A stretch of DNA of 64,000 nt, from contig JALJCS010000001.1 in NCBI GenBank assembly GCA_023055355.1, positions 49,419,381-49,483,380 on the forward strand, read 5' to 3'. This DNA is from Agelaius tricolor (Eukaryota > Chordata > Aves > Passeriformes > Icteridae). The position numbers and the translations under genes are program-made. Shown piece after piece: positions 37,103-49,989 of the stretch. Numbering within the stretch: the stretch's first letter is position 1; each line of letters starts with the position of its first letter. The notes under the pieces are model-generated. The model made no database searches. It had not been told where the DNA came from and saw only the letters and a program-made list of their open reading frames with translations.

Positions 37103-40100
37103 CTATATTTTGTGAATCCTTTATGTTTCCATGCTCTGTATAAGAATTATTACACAGATGATCCATAACTATAATGTTAAAATAAGAAAGATGAGCTAAG
37201 TGTTCCATCTTTGATGTTTTGAGATGCAACCATAGGACTCTCCTTCTCAACAGCGGTGTAGCAAGAACAAAATGTTTGATTTCCAGTCAGTCTTGGGGAT
37301 TATATCCTTTTTCATAAATAAAACACGTAGGGACCCTAGTGTTTAGGTGGCAATTTCCAGGTCCAGACAGCAGCAAGTCTGCCTTGCCTGTCTGGCACAC
37401 AGCTCACAATAAAAGATTCTGTCAGCTGTTTGTCAGAGACTGGAATTGCAGGGAATGCTTTCTGCAAACCTTTTAGAAGCTGAGCTTTCTCAAAGCAGCT
37501 GGGGAGGGCAACAAGCATAGATATTTAATGATGCCACAAGTTGCAGCTTCCAGTTCTGTACTTCCCAAAGTGCCTGTGAACTAATCCATGGGAATACAAC
37601 AGATCTCAACTCTAACTTCCATCCAAAAATTGTAACCATTTACAGTTATGTATTGCAGTAGTTCCTTGTCTTTGTTTCCTCTCTGCTGAGGCACCCTCTT
37701 TACAAAGTCAATAAAAAGTTGATATATTCAGTGGTGGTATATTTAGGAGCCTTAGAGAGGATGGTGAAAATGCCAGTCCCAGACCAATATAGAATTCTCT
37801 CCTCTGCATTTCAGACTGTAAGTGTTATCCAATCCTGTCCCTCACATCTTCAAATGAGCAGCTGCTTAGTCCAGCTAAGTCCACAGAGTATTGAGTCCTT
37901 ACTCTCAGGAATTCAGCCAGACAGTAATTTTTGCACTCTATTATAAACCTCAATTCAGCCATGAAAAGATTTTGTGTCACATTAGAAAAGAGCAGGTTAG
38001 TTCAAGAATGAATTGACAACATTCTAGCTCATTTTAGTAGCAAGTAAATGTTTTAAGTGGAAATGCTCAAAGTGATTCTAAAAAATTGATGGCTCCACCT
38101 GCTGCAGAAAAGGCTTTCCTACCTATCACCAGCACCTGCCAGTCTGAGATACAAACGTGCACTCGGGCCACTTTAGATTTTAATCTATTGCTACCTTAAT
38201 AGGAGTTCATGAGGCAGCTTCTGACAAGTGACTGTCTCTGAAGATGATTTTCTTTAATATTTTTTTCCCTTTGAAAAAATATTAACAGCCATTTCCTTGA
38301 TGTAGGTTACAACTTTAGGTCTGCTGGTTTGACAGATTTATAGATTTTACTTCCTTTACTTGTTTGCAAACCACGTGTTTTATCCTTTCTTCAGTCTGAT
38401 TGTATCTGCAACTTCTGCAGAAACATTCACTGTTTAGAAGTTTCATAACTTTTCTTGCCTGCCCTGGTTTAATTTCACCTGGTTGCTGGTGTGTGGGTGT
38501 TTGGGATTTTAAGGGTAGCATTTGCCACATGCTGAATTCTTGCTTGTTGGGAATTTTGGGGTAAGTAATCAGAGGTAAAGGAAGAATTGAAATGTAAGTA
38601 GGAGAGAAATGTGTCAGGGAAGGACAAAGGAGATTAAAAAAAAATTATTTTTCTTCTGTGTACATGCATTTTGTAATAAATAAACAGCTGACATGGACAA
38701 GAAGCAAAAGGGCCCTTCTTGAGGTGGATGTTTGAGGGCATGAGAAATACGAAATACTGGTAAATGTACTCTGAGGAGGCTGGTGCCAGAGCAATTTTGC
38801 TCAGCCAATGCCTCCCCAGGCACTGCTCTGTGCTGATGTGTGATGGTTTCTCACCACAATGGGCCCAAGGAGCATTGTGACAGAACCCATTTCTGCAGTC
38901 AGTACCAGAGGTTTGCCTTGTGTTCCCAGCTTACCAGAGACCTTGGCAAAGGAAGATACAGTCAGCATCTAGGCATTTATTCTCTTACAGAATCCTTCTC
39001 CAGATGATTTCTATGAATTTCTTAGATGAGGTTCTGTTTTTTGGTAAGGGACAATTTCTTTTCATATTGGATATATTTTCTGTCAATAGCTTATGTTTAC
39101 TGCAAGCCAGGCACCAAGAAACATATCCTGCTGAGACTATCTGGCACAACTCTGAAGAGTTCAGACATTTTCCATCCCTTTCAAACTATGAGAAATCTAT
39201 AGCAAAAGCTTATGGGAGAGAACAGTGCAATTATCTAAAAGTATTTTGCTATCTACAATTTCCCCCAACCAGCTGTGGTATTTAAAAAACACTAGTCTCT
39301 TGCTGAGTTTCCCCTGCCCTCTCCAGATCCTCTGCTCCATGTCCTCTGCCCAGCCCCTCCACCTCTCCAGCCTTTCAGCTGGGAGTCTTCAGCAAAAACT
39401 TTGCAGTTAATTTGTGTCTTGAAAGCTGCAGCTACAAACATCATCTGAGCCTGACAGCAGATGAGTGCAGGAGCCAGAAGCAGATAAATCACACCTCCTG
39501 GATGCTAACCTTTTCTTTGTGCTCTGAGTTTTTTTAACTTCCTGCACAAGCATAAGAAGGCAGAGGAATTGCCAGCTGTAAAGGACTGAAGTGGCTTTTG
39601 TCTTCAAACTTTACTGCTCCTTGTCATTAGTTATGTCAATTCAGAAGGAGAAAAAAAAGGAAACCTTTAGACTGATGAGAATACATTGACAGTCAAAACC
39701 TTTCCTGGAATATTAATAGAGGATTATATGAGATTCCTCTCCAAACAGCCAAGAGATCCTGTTTTCCATGCAATAAGCCAAAAGACATTCCATCCATAAC
39801 GATCCAAAAATCCTTGTGATAAGATTTAAAATATTTAAGTATTTAAAATATGAAGTACTAAATAGAAAAAAAAAATCAAACCTATTATGAGCTTTCTTGG
39901 TAAGAGATTTTGTTGATAGTTATTAAAATGAAAGCGCAAGGAAGTGCTGCACATCCCATACAAAGGCCCTTGGAGCAGGGAAGACTTAAGGAAACAAAAC
40001 CATTTTTGTCTTGGTGCTGTCAGATGCTCTCTGCAGAATCAGACTCTGCATAACCTTTGTTATGATTATTACAGGCATTTCATCATCTCCTTAAGTGCCC

Positions 40101-43100
40101 CAGTAAAGAAAGAAACACAGTCTGCTCTGGATGGTCTTCATCCTGCAGAGACCGAGGGTTTGGAGGGGAAAGGAGTCCAAGCAAAGTCTCCGTGTAGACA
40201 CAATGATTTATATGTTCAAGTCCAGTTTTCAAACTCTCTTTTTTTTAAAATTCTATTAATAATTTCTTTTAATGTGTGCATATTTAAGTGCAAGTTCTTT
40301 TTTTGGGTGAGAGACCTTTCTTCTATCCTTGATGTAAAATTATGTAACTCTTCTGCAGACGCCAGAACTGAATGGTTCCATGCTATAATAAAATCAGTTC
40401 ACAAGCAAAGTCAGTATCAGAATAGATGTTATAAGTTTAGCCCAGAAAGTCTAAGAGGTCTCATGGTTTTGTCACAACACTATGATGGAAAATGGTAGCA
40501 GAAATGTTACTCATACTTTTTGTCTGACACTCTCTATGTGGTTTCCAAAAACCTCATTATGGAAATATGTATTCAGCACCAAGACTTGTATGAAAAAAGA
40601 AAACCCATTAACACATCTTAACAATAAGCCATCAATAATAGTACTAAAGTTCCCAAGGAAAGGCACACTATACAATGTTTCTTTTTTTCTTTGTGCAAAA
40701 GGACTGAGCAGAGAATAATGTACTACTGAGCAGGAAATGGAATGATAAATGCCTGCAGAGTTGTTCTGTCACTTTATGCTGGCTAACACTGATTGAAAGG
40801 CAGCTTCCAATGACAGCTGTAATATTTTAAACATGGGTAGTAGCTATGTGTATTGAGTACACAGGCTTCCAAAGACACCTTCACTTTGAAATTGCCTAAA
40901 ATCCTAAAAGCAATGAGAAATTTTTAAACTGAGCAGGTGTTTACTGCAAGAAAAGACACTCTGAAAAGAGATTAAACCCTCTCAGAAAAGTTATCTTAAG
41001 CGCAAAGTGTAGACTGTGCAAAATCTTTCCCCTATGACAGAGAAAACATTGTCTTCTTCTTAGGAAGGAAACACTTTGCAGTCCAGGGTAGAAAAAGTGA
41101 GAGCTGTGATGTGTAAAGCACTGAATCAAATAGACCTCTGATTGATGGTACTTAAGGCACATCCAAGTCTTTTATTTATCTCCCATGAAATGGAGACAAC
41201 TGGTTGTGCTCTGGTGATTGAGAAGTCACATAAATCATCCTAGAAAAATCCCATTTATTTTCTTTCCTGGAGGAATGGAAAAAGAGTAAAGCTGCATAGA
41301 GGCAGGGGTTTACAGGGATTTAGGACTTTAAAATGAGGATGATTTTAATGAAAAAGCATTATGTCTACACATTCATGTACTTTTTTGCAAATATTTGCAA
41401 TAGAACTGTTTATATGGCATAAGAATACTAATTTTCAATCATAATTCCTTAGACTGTGATATCTCTGACACAGATGTCTTCCTCAAACTGTAATTTTTCT
41501 ACTTTTTTTTGCCAACAGCCCATCTCATTGGTGTGCTGTGTGTGGGAGGAGGCCATTGATAATACACCTGAATATACAGAATTGCTGGAGAGGCTCACAA
41601 TTCAATTCCAGATTGTATGTGCTGCTGCAAGTAAGGAAACATCCCATTGAAATGTTTCCCATGTCTCCATGTCTCCAGCTTGAATAAGTATGGAAAGCCC
41701 TAACCAACCTAAGAGGGGATTAAAAGAATTACTGAGCATGGTTTTCTGTCAACCCAGAGCAAGCGCTTGAACAGCAAAGTGAGTTCATATATTCCCCCAA
41801 CTTTTACTGACCCCAAGGGTGATGTGAAGTCTCACCCTGCTTGCCCTGTAGCAGAGCACACAATAAGGAGCTCCTAGAGGCCATTTAAGTCCAGCTGGGG
41901 ATGCTCTCTTTATATAAACAGCAATAAATCAGCACTTATGCAACCAATGAATTCACACCACGAATCCACATTTACGAATTTGCATTAATGTGGGATAATG
42001 TCGGTGAGAAGTAGCACAGACATTAGGTCACTTAAGGTTATGTATACCCTTGGGGCTACCCAATTTTATGTATTTCTATTGGCCATGGGAAGGTCTCTGG
42101 GATTTCTTCTGAGAATAGTCCCAACCAATTCCATCCTATAAATCATTTTATATAAAACTCTGAGCTAGGCTTGACATTCTTGTTTATGTTCTAGCAAATA
42201 CAACAGAGGAGCTTAATGTATAATGAAGGAAAGGAGTGTCTGAATCCTCCAGTTAGAGCTAGAAAATGACTTACTGAATCTTGCTTTCTCACATATTTAG
42301 AATCTAGGAGTTTTTCACATGAGGGGAGGATAGTTTGTTCTAAAGTGGCTGCCATTTGAAAATTATTTAAGATTAGGAATAATATAAGGTAATAAGTCTG
42401 GCAGAGTTCCCTGCCAAAGATTTTGATTTATCTCATTCTCACGACTCACTTGCAGTTTATGTCATGTTTCCCTGATTCCAATTTTTCCCTGTCAGTATCC
42501 TATATTTCCAGACTCCTCTTGGCTACAGGAATGATATCAAAAATGGGAATAAAAATTGTTTAGCAGAATAAATGCTTCACTATGAGCGCTTGGACTAACA
42601 TCCAGATAGAAGCTGTGGTAGATATTCCTTGGTGTGATTTTTTTTATCAGTTTGGCACAGATTGTAGCCTAGTTATCAAAATCCCAGTTTTCATCCTACC
42701 CTGCACCATTCCAAAATAGTGTTTCCTCAGAAAGTCTTGCTGAGCAGTGCCTTCCAAACCTTTCTGACTGGACTTTGCAATAATTGAAAAGCAGTGTACA
42801 GCTTAGCTGATAGCCAAAACTGCAGGTGATGCTTCCGAAGCCCTCATCCCTAATTTACAGAGTCAGGGATCTGGATTTACATAAGGACAGCTTTGCAACT
42901 TCACCTTTCCCTTTTCTAATTAACCCCTGCTTGCATTATACTTCACATGGGGATTCATCACCTGCTTTATTGATAAATTTTGATAAGCTTCTTATGTTGA
43001 TTAGAAACAAAAGGCGATGGTAGTCTAGGGAATCTTTAATGTGGCAAAGTGTTTGCTCTGTGTATCTCTGCTTTGAAAGCCATGTAGGCAATGCTCGGGT

Positions 43101-43411
43101 TTAGCAAATGCAGAGGCTATAAAACCTTAATTGCTCCTTCCAACACTTTAAAAAATAAATTCTTTTACTATTGTGCTCTTTTCAACCAATTATATTCATG
43201 GTATAAATGAAAAACATACTTTAAAAGAGTATTTCCCTTTACTCATTTTCATCTTCAGAATGATGCTTAGGTGCATTCCCAAAAAATAATCAGAATATAC
43301 ATTAAAAGAATTCTTCAAAGGCTTTTTGTCCAGCACATGCTCAAAATAGGTCCAAATTCAATGTCAGAGCAGGTAGCATAAAGATATTCCCAGCTGAAAT
43401 TTGGAAAGAAT
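37103..43411. other. Unique non-coding DNA
   Basis: No supported gene. The longest open stretch (39944-40498, 184 codons) has no recognisable domain, signal or repeat and contains a low-complexity Phe/Leu-rich middle. A short segment at 41519-41630 has good splice-site context on both sides and is treated as a weak candidate exon in the findings. The stretch near 41860-42060 is complex and non-repetitive but shows nothing specific. Confidence 0.5.
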
Positions 43412-43705
43412 AGAGATACCCAGATTCTCTGGGCAATCTGTTCTTGCATTGAACCACCCTCATGGTGATTTTTTCCTTATATCCAGTTGAAATTTCCTTG
43501 CAACTTGTGACTGCCACCTCTTTTCTTCATTGTGCCCTTCTGTGAAGAGTCAAAATTTTTGTTTTCCCCCCTTTGGGAAGGGGAGGTGAGCAATTAAATC
43601 TCCCTTTGTCTTCTCTTCTCTGGAGTAAGCAAACCCAGTTGTCCCAGTCTGTGATCCTACTGCTCCAATCTCTACTCCCTCTTTGTGATCCTCACAACAT
43701 TTTTC
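43412..43705 (-). mobile_element. CR1 LINE 3' region fragment (3' tail missing)
   Basis: Read on the plus strand, the words ctctgggcaatctgttcttg, gaaccaccctcatggtgatt, ttttccttatatccagttga, ttctctggagtaagcaaacc and cagttgtcccagtctgtgat occur in the order expected for the antisense of the CR1 ORF2 C-terminal/3' region. It stops short of the terminal repeat, so the 3' tail has been lost or has decayed. An insertion or length change is likely around 43555-43600, where the match to the usual pattern is poor. It is strongly diverged and non-coding. Confidence 0.8.
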
Positions 43706-45219
43706 ACAAGTGATACAGTAAGTAAGTAATGCAAATCAAATTATTTTTAAATTCCAGCTGGAGTAAGATAAAGAGGTAATAGCTTTTTGCTGCGTTTTTA
43801 TGCAAGTCTGAATATAAAATACCACAGATAATGGAATTGGGCATGAAAACAAAAGAAGGGAGCAGAGGTGTCACTGTGTCCCACTAGCCTCTAAGTCCTC
43901 ATTCCCTGCACTATCCCTGAGAAGCCATAAACACAATATGGCACTGTAGATCCATTGCACCTTGCATTTTGAATACCCTAAACACAGCAGTTTAGGGAGG
44001 AAGTACAGCCCTGCCTCCAGCTCAGTGGGAGATATGGCATGACCCCAGTGGGATCCAGTCCCTCAAAAAGCACCATCTAGCCTTACAGGAGACTGCACAC
44101 TGGAATGTCTTAAAACCAATGGAAGTCACTTACTGGACTTATCAGAGCTGCACAAGTCGCTTGCAGTTTCCAGAAGTGGTGCCTTGTTTAAAACACCAGG
44201 CCTGATTCATCAGTTTGTTATAGAGGTTTATGGGGTGGTGAATCACATTTGTCATTTTCTGAAACTTAGAAGCACTGGTAGAACTACTCTCAATTCATAA
44301 ACTTAAATAAATATTTTAGGATAAGATTTTACTTTTAAATTTAAGAAGATAATAACACCCAGTAATCGTAATTAAGGGTATAATAGCAAAACAATAATTT
44401 TCTGGAAACATTGTATAGCAAGAAAAAGAAAACTTGTAACATTACTGATTTATATTTTCATCTTGAGATTCATATAGCCTGAAACTTTTTGCCATTTTCA
44501 AGTATGAATACAATGAAAAACATTATTTCAAGACATTAATTCCTGTAATATTTCATTTCTGGAAGGTTTTTTTTTCCTGATCTGTTGATACAATGCTCAA
44601 AATCCCATATCCCCTTTTTTTTTTTCCAAATCCTGTTAATTTTCTTCTTCCTCACTTCATCCATTTTACCTTATCTAGCTTTCAAGTAGAAAGGGGAGAG
44701 AGGAGCAAGGAGAAAAACAGTACATCCACTTTAATTCTCTATTCAGGTATAAAAATATTCTGCAAACATTTTCAATTTTGTTATGGAAAACATTTCAACC
44801 AGCTCTAGAAGTTTAGGTAAAAATTGCCTAAGGTAATTCTTTCACAAATAGAAGGCAGATATCCTCATCTTCCCTTACTGTGATGTTTGGCAAATAAAAA
44901 GAAAAATTGTGGCAGATTAAAGTGACATGTACTTTCCCAATTCTTGGTGTTATTTATTAGCTGCAAGAGGACTGCTTGATGTTTTTTTCTTTTTTTTTTT
45001 TTTTCTGATCTTTCTCACTTATTTAAAAGGAATAAAAAGAACTGGGCTGGAAACTCTCTCACAATCTCATAAAATACCTCTGCATGATACTGCACATTTT
45101 CTTCTCCATTCTGTCAGTTGTTATAGTATATTTTATACAGGAAAGCCTTGGGAAATGTAAACCATGATTGCAGTATATGTCCTCTTGTTCTTGAAAGGCA
45201 CTGTATTTAAGGAAGACTC
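43706..45219. other. Unique AT-rich non-coding DNA with T runs
   Basis: No supported gene. T-rich runs occur near 44613-44626 and 44983-45005. The open stretches here are low-complexity. Confidence 0.5.
44983..45005. repeat. Poly(T)-rich tract
   Basis: A run of T interrupted once by C, just upstream of the old SINE-like element but separated from it by about 200 bases. Confidence 0.85.
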
Positions 45220-45405
45220 ATACCATGATTCCTGAGACCTATTTTTAATCCTGTCAATATCTCATTTTATGACCTTGGGCAAAACTTCCCTCTGCCCTTC
45301 AGGCTACTCATCTGTTATATAGGAACAGAAATCTGAGATACTTTAGGGCATTATGAAGTTTAATCAATATCTGTAGATTCCTCAGAGATGCTCAAAGGAA
45401 ATTTG
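45220..45405 (+). mobile_element. Old MIR/CORE-SINE-like element
   Basis: The ordered words cctgagacctatttttaatc, tatgaccttgggcaaaactt, ccttcaggctactcatctgt, tatataggaacagaaatctg and gagatgctcaaaggaa follow the pattern of a MIR-type tRNA-derived SINE from the region before its conserved core to its 3' part (TGACCTTGGGCAAG...CTCTG.GCCTCAG.T...CATCTGTAAAATGGG). The promoter-bearing 5' part is not clear. Such elements are ancient amniote-wide insertions and rare in birds; AmnSINE or another V/CORE-SINE is an alternative family. Confidence 0.68.
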
Positions 45406-47377
45406 TCAGCAAAATGGACAGTTCATACCAGTGTACATATACTCTATCAACCAAAACCTTCTGGAACCTTCTTATCTTGAGGCAGGGAGTAGAGATCATA
45501 AGCTATGTATCTGTTTCATTTACTCTCATCTGCCTACTGCCAGCTGCATCCACAAGTAGAGAAAACCACTGCCCAATTTTTCCCATTTGTTTTTTTATAA
45601 GCAAATGCAAACAGTGAAGAGAGCATGGTCTGACATTTACCCCTGGGACATTACCGGGCTGCCCACTTCACCAAAACTGGGGTTCTCTGGTTGTTTGCTG
45701 AGCTGCCAGCAACCCAGTAGAGTGATCTGTCTTCTCTCTCACTGGTTTTATATAAGACAGCAGTAAGAGGAAACAGAAACTCCAAACTAGGATGCCCTTG
45801 CTGTGGGTGGGATCCCATTGTGAGTGCAAGGTAAAGGAGAGGTGAAGAAGCAGAATAAATTCATCCAACTGAGGGATATTTTATGCTGTGTGTGCATTAT
45901 CAGCTATAATGAACCTAGGCCAGTGGGGTGGCCAATGACAGGCACTTTTCAAGCTTTTTGAAGATCACCAGGCATCTGATGGTACTACTGCGGAACATGC
46001 ATTAAAAATATTTAGTTATTGATAAACTTCATATGATGATACTGCTACTCAAAAAAAGAAAAGGCTTATTCAGGGCCACACACACAGTTGATGTCTCTGT
46101 TTATAGTTCTCTCTTTCTTGCAATCATGGGCATTAAATTTATCAATGCATTGACACTGGGTCAGAGGAAAGCAGGTATTTGGTTGGGAAATTGTTATATA
46201 ACAGTTTAGCTTGAAGAGCATTTTCCAGAGTAAAATGCTCATAATTGACCATAATTAACTGTGAAGTCTATGATTTTCTTTAATTTTTAACAGGTTTGCA
46301 TCATGTGCAGAAGATAGGCATTTCATAGCTCAAGGCTTTCATAGGTTCCTCTAATTAAGTCAATGTAATAAAATAGCTTACTAAAACATGCCTTGAGATA
46401 TATAGAATATGTATATATTGATCAACAGGTATTCATCTCCTGGCAGAAGTTTGTAGTTACATGATTAGATGCTATATTAGGTGCCAAATGTAGATACTTT
46501 TCCTTTTTTGTTGAAAATGCTCCAAGACAGACCCAGCTAAACTGAAAGTGCAAAACCCACAAATTTTTGCCACCTACTGTTGTTTTCCTTCAGGAAAAGT
46601 TACTGGAGTATTGTTTACAGCACATCAGCACTTGTTAAGACAGGTGTCTGAGGGTTGGAATTCTTCCAATCCAGGTGAGCTTTCAGTACTCTTTCCTGAA
46701 GTATCCACCTGCAAACAAGAGTGTCACAGAGAGGGATGACTGCTGGGCTTTCTGCAGGGGGATTGTGAAGATCATAACTGCTCTGTTGTACAGCCAGCTT
46801 CCCCAGAAATTCTTATTTTACATCTGCAGGCTGCAAAAGCCTCTTCCAGTTATTCACATTGTCAGCCTCCATTCTCCTCCAGACATAGAAGCTGCACTTA
46901 TTCCTGTGTTATAATTACAGGATCATACAGGGTCGTGAATTGTTTTCACAATTTGGGATTAACACTCCTGTGCCAGTCCCCCAGGCTGTCAGTCTGTCCC
47001 TGGGATTAATACTGTCCAACCTTCTTCAGCACTGATCAAGTGCACTTGCTCCATCCTTTGCCTTGTTGCCACCTGTCCCTTCAGTTGTTGATAAGGTTAA
47101 TTCAAGTTACGCATCCAAGCCAGTCTACAGTGGGAAATCCTTCCTAGAAATAGGAGCTGCAAGAGGTGCAAAATCTCCAGAAATACTGATATAGGCTACC
47201 CCTTAAAGGCAAAGACTTTCACTTAAATCAAACTAAGAAAATTAAATAATAATGAAGTTTTAGTTTCGACAGCCAAGTTACAAACTGAGAAGACCTGATA
47301 TGTGGCAGCCTGATGTTTAATTTTCCCCTGCTTTTTAAAAACATAATAGAACATGTCAGATCTAAAGTATTTAATTG
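45406..47377. other. Unique non-coding DNA
   Basis: No gene, RNA gene or repeat recognised. Open stretches are 60-80 codons and featureless. Confidence 0.5.
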
Positions 47378-47470
47378 CAATATTATTATTTATATTATTA
47401 TAATATAATATAAACAATTATTATTTATATTATTATAATATATTATTATTATATTATTATTATACTATCA
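47378..47470. repeat. AT-only tandem block with a duplicated 35-base unit
   Basis: Almost pure A/T with ATT/TATAATA words. The word attattatttatattattat starts at 47382 and again at 47417, giving a 35-base period; the array then degenerates into ATT repeats up to the adjacent hairpin. Confidence 0.85.
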
Positions 47471-47472
47471 TT

Positions 47473-47524
47473 TATATTGCATAAATACTTGGATTTGCAA
47501 AAATCCAAGTATTTATGCAATATA
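47473..47524. repeat. Perfect inverted repeat: 24-bp arms, 4-base loop
   Basis: Bases 47473-47496 are the exact reverse complement of 47501-47524, separated by gcaa. The core of the arm is gcataaatacttggattt. The arm sequence is not simple repeat, unlike the AT block at its left. A perfect stem of this length with a minimal loop is unusual. It is short for a microRNA precursor, and a fold-back made by replication template switching is the simplest explanation. Confidence 0.95.
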
Positions 47525-49989
47525 GTCCTATGCTGCTCCATCTCTTTCAGCCATCCCTCATTCAGCCTGAGATGCAGGTCTAAACGTGGATCTTTGTTCA
47601 AACAAATTTCGTCAATTGAATAATGCACACAGCTGTTAACTGAATAGTGATTGCAGCTGCTAGTCACACACTACTTACTTCTTTCAATAGCTCAGGTGAT
47701 TTAGTTGGGTTCATAATGCACTTCATGTAGGTGTTTTAATTATCTAACACTCCTGAAGTCAGGAAAATTCAAATGGGAAAGATTTTTAAGACGAAGAGAT
47801 AAAGCAAAAACATATAAATGGAGGACCTAGGGTTTTATCTGAAGAAAACATCAATTGCTGTGCACAAAGTCTTTAATCTTAAAGATTACAAGTCAATTCA
47901 AGCCCTTACTTCATTTTTACTCACAGCATAATAATTACTGCTCATTTCTTGAAGAGAACAATTACTACCTTGTCGTTCTGAGGGTCACATTACAGAGACC
48001 TGTGTACTTCATATATTTCCTTCATCTCTGTGTCCTCTGCAGAAGCACAGTGAGTGGAAAAGGGGCAAGAAATCAGAAAGAGGGAGTCTTCTGGCAGAGT
48101 GACATGCAAATGAGCAAGAAGAAAGGCAATGAATGGGGAAGAGAAGAAAGAAGAGTAGATGATAGTGGTGAATAGACTAAATAGCCAGACTTGTGGTACC
48201 TGGCAAGCTGCTAAGAGGACAGTGTTGCCTTTTGTAAACAGGATCTTTGATGTGGGATCTGAAAAAGCTGGAGCTCCTACCCCAGTACGTCTCCAAAGGA
48301 TTGCTATTTTTCTCAACTTGTTATGGATGTTTTTAACCTGCTGCCTGCAATGGCCAAGGACTTAATCTCACTGGACCCCACAGTCCAGTGGGGATGAAGA
48401 CCCTCTGAAGACCCTCCCTCATAGTGTATTTTCCTGTCATCTGAAGCCTGTTCACATGATGTGCTGTCAATGATCTCCATAAAAACAGAAAGGGTCTTGG
48501 TGTCACTAGTACCACAGAAGGAGGTGTGTAGCGGAGTTCTGGAGATGATGGGGACATTTGATTCAGAATTGCACTCCAGGCCTGGAACAAAACATCAGAC
48601 CACATAATAACAACTGAATTCAGGTTTGCAGAAGGAAGAGGTTACTACAAGCAGTGGACCTTACTGAAGGGCAAGGAGCAGTGGAGTCACTCTGACTTCT
48701 AAATTGTACAGACCATGTTTGATTTTACATACATCCTGTTTTTTTCCCTTTTCTTACATATAGCATGACATTCTGATTAATGTAATGGAACTTAAAGGCC
48801 CTAGCTAACTACAAAAGCCCAATTCACTTATCTGAATCCTAACTAGTTCTTTGTATATTATGATGAAGAAGTTTCACAGCTTAAGAAGTGTATTTACAAA
48901 GTAAGTCAACAACGTTTTCTGCATTGTGTGTCATTTCTAGCTTTCTAATTTCATAAGCCTTTGTTTCTGTTTTATGAGACAGCTTTAATGGAGATTTCTG
49001 GAAGAACTTCTCTATGTTGCTACTGATTTTGAACATTTCATCCAGTATGTTCCATAAGACAATAATGAAGGAAAGTTTGGAATGCTTAATATTTATAATG
49101 GATTTGCTATGAACTTAGTTCTCATTTGAATAAATGGATCATGCCACATTTTCATTGATCTTTTTAATGAAATTGCATTTAGGACATTTTTTTTAATACC
49201 TCCACAACTTGGAAATCTTTATTCTCCAAAAGTCTTTGCTCGTAATTCCTACAGAACCTTTATTGAGGCTGGATGACAAGTACAAGGTACAGCACTGAAG
49301 GTATAAATGACCCTTTGAAATTACTCACTTTGTTTTCAGTCTTATTTATTACTGAGCTGATATTTGCTCTCCTAGCAAAGGAAGATAGAGTTCCTTAAAT
49401 CATGCCTATTGCAGTAGTGGAGCTTTACAGTAAATGCTATTGGACTGCCAGAATTTTCTAGGTAACAGAGGACAGTGGCACAAATTCTATCTGCTCCGTG
49501 CCTCAACTTTTGCAGACAGGCTGACTTTAAAACTTTCTGACAGTCAAATGTTACATTATAAATTGTAATATGCATGTGCATTTCTAAAGGGTGAGTGACT
49601 AGCCATGTACTTGAAATGATGAGGTTATGGTGTGGTTTCCCTTTTGAAAAATAAGGTTTCTTTTTCTTACCATTTCAGTGTCATTCAGAAGTATCTATCT
49701 AACACGGTCACGGAAAAATTGCTCTCCTTCCTTTTTTTCTTTTGAGTTCAAAAGAATCTGACCTTTTACTTCCTTAGGTCTCTAGGAAGATAGAGGAAGG
49801 ACAGCACCCTACATATGAAATCAAAATGGGTAGGATACTCTTTCTCATATAAGGTTTTAGTTCTGCTGGAATTTTGATTGTTTATGAGATGTATTTGTAA
49901 CCTTTACCCTTCTTGCCATTAGAATTCATCTAACCTTCTTGTCTATACATGCCGTGACAAACAAGACTTTTAAATCAGACCAATTCCCT
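47525..49989. other. Unique non-coding DNA
   Basis: No supported gene. An 8-bp inverted repeat (cactggac / gtccagtg) lies near 48370-48390. The 106-108 codon stretches at 47855-48175 (plus) and 47990-48316 (minus) overlap antiparallel and have no recognisable features. Confidence 0.5.

Noticed and set aside
39944..40498. 184-codon open stretch on the plus strand
   Set aside because: No recognisable domain, a low-complexity Phe/Leu/Ile segment in the middle, no splice or promoter context; length is within chance for 64 kb in six frames.
47473..47524. Hairpin as a microRNA precursor
   Set aside because: A 24-bp stem with a 4-base loop is shorter than normal animal pre-miRNA, and perfect pairing is atypical.
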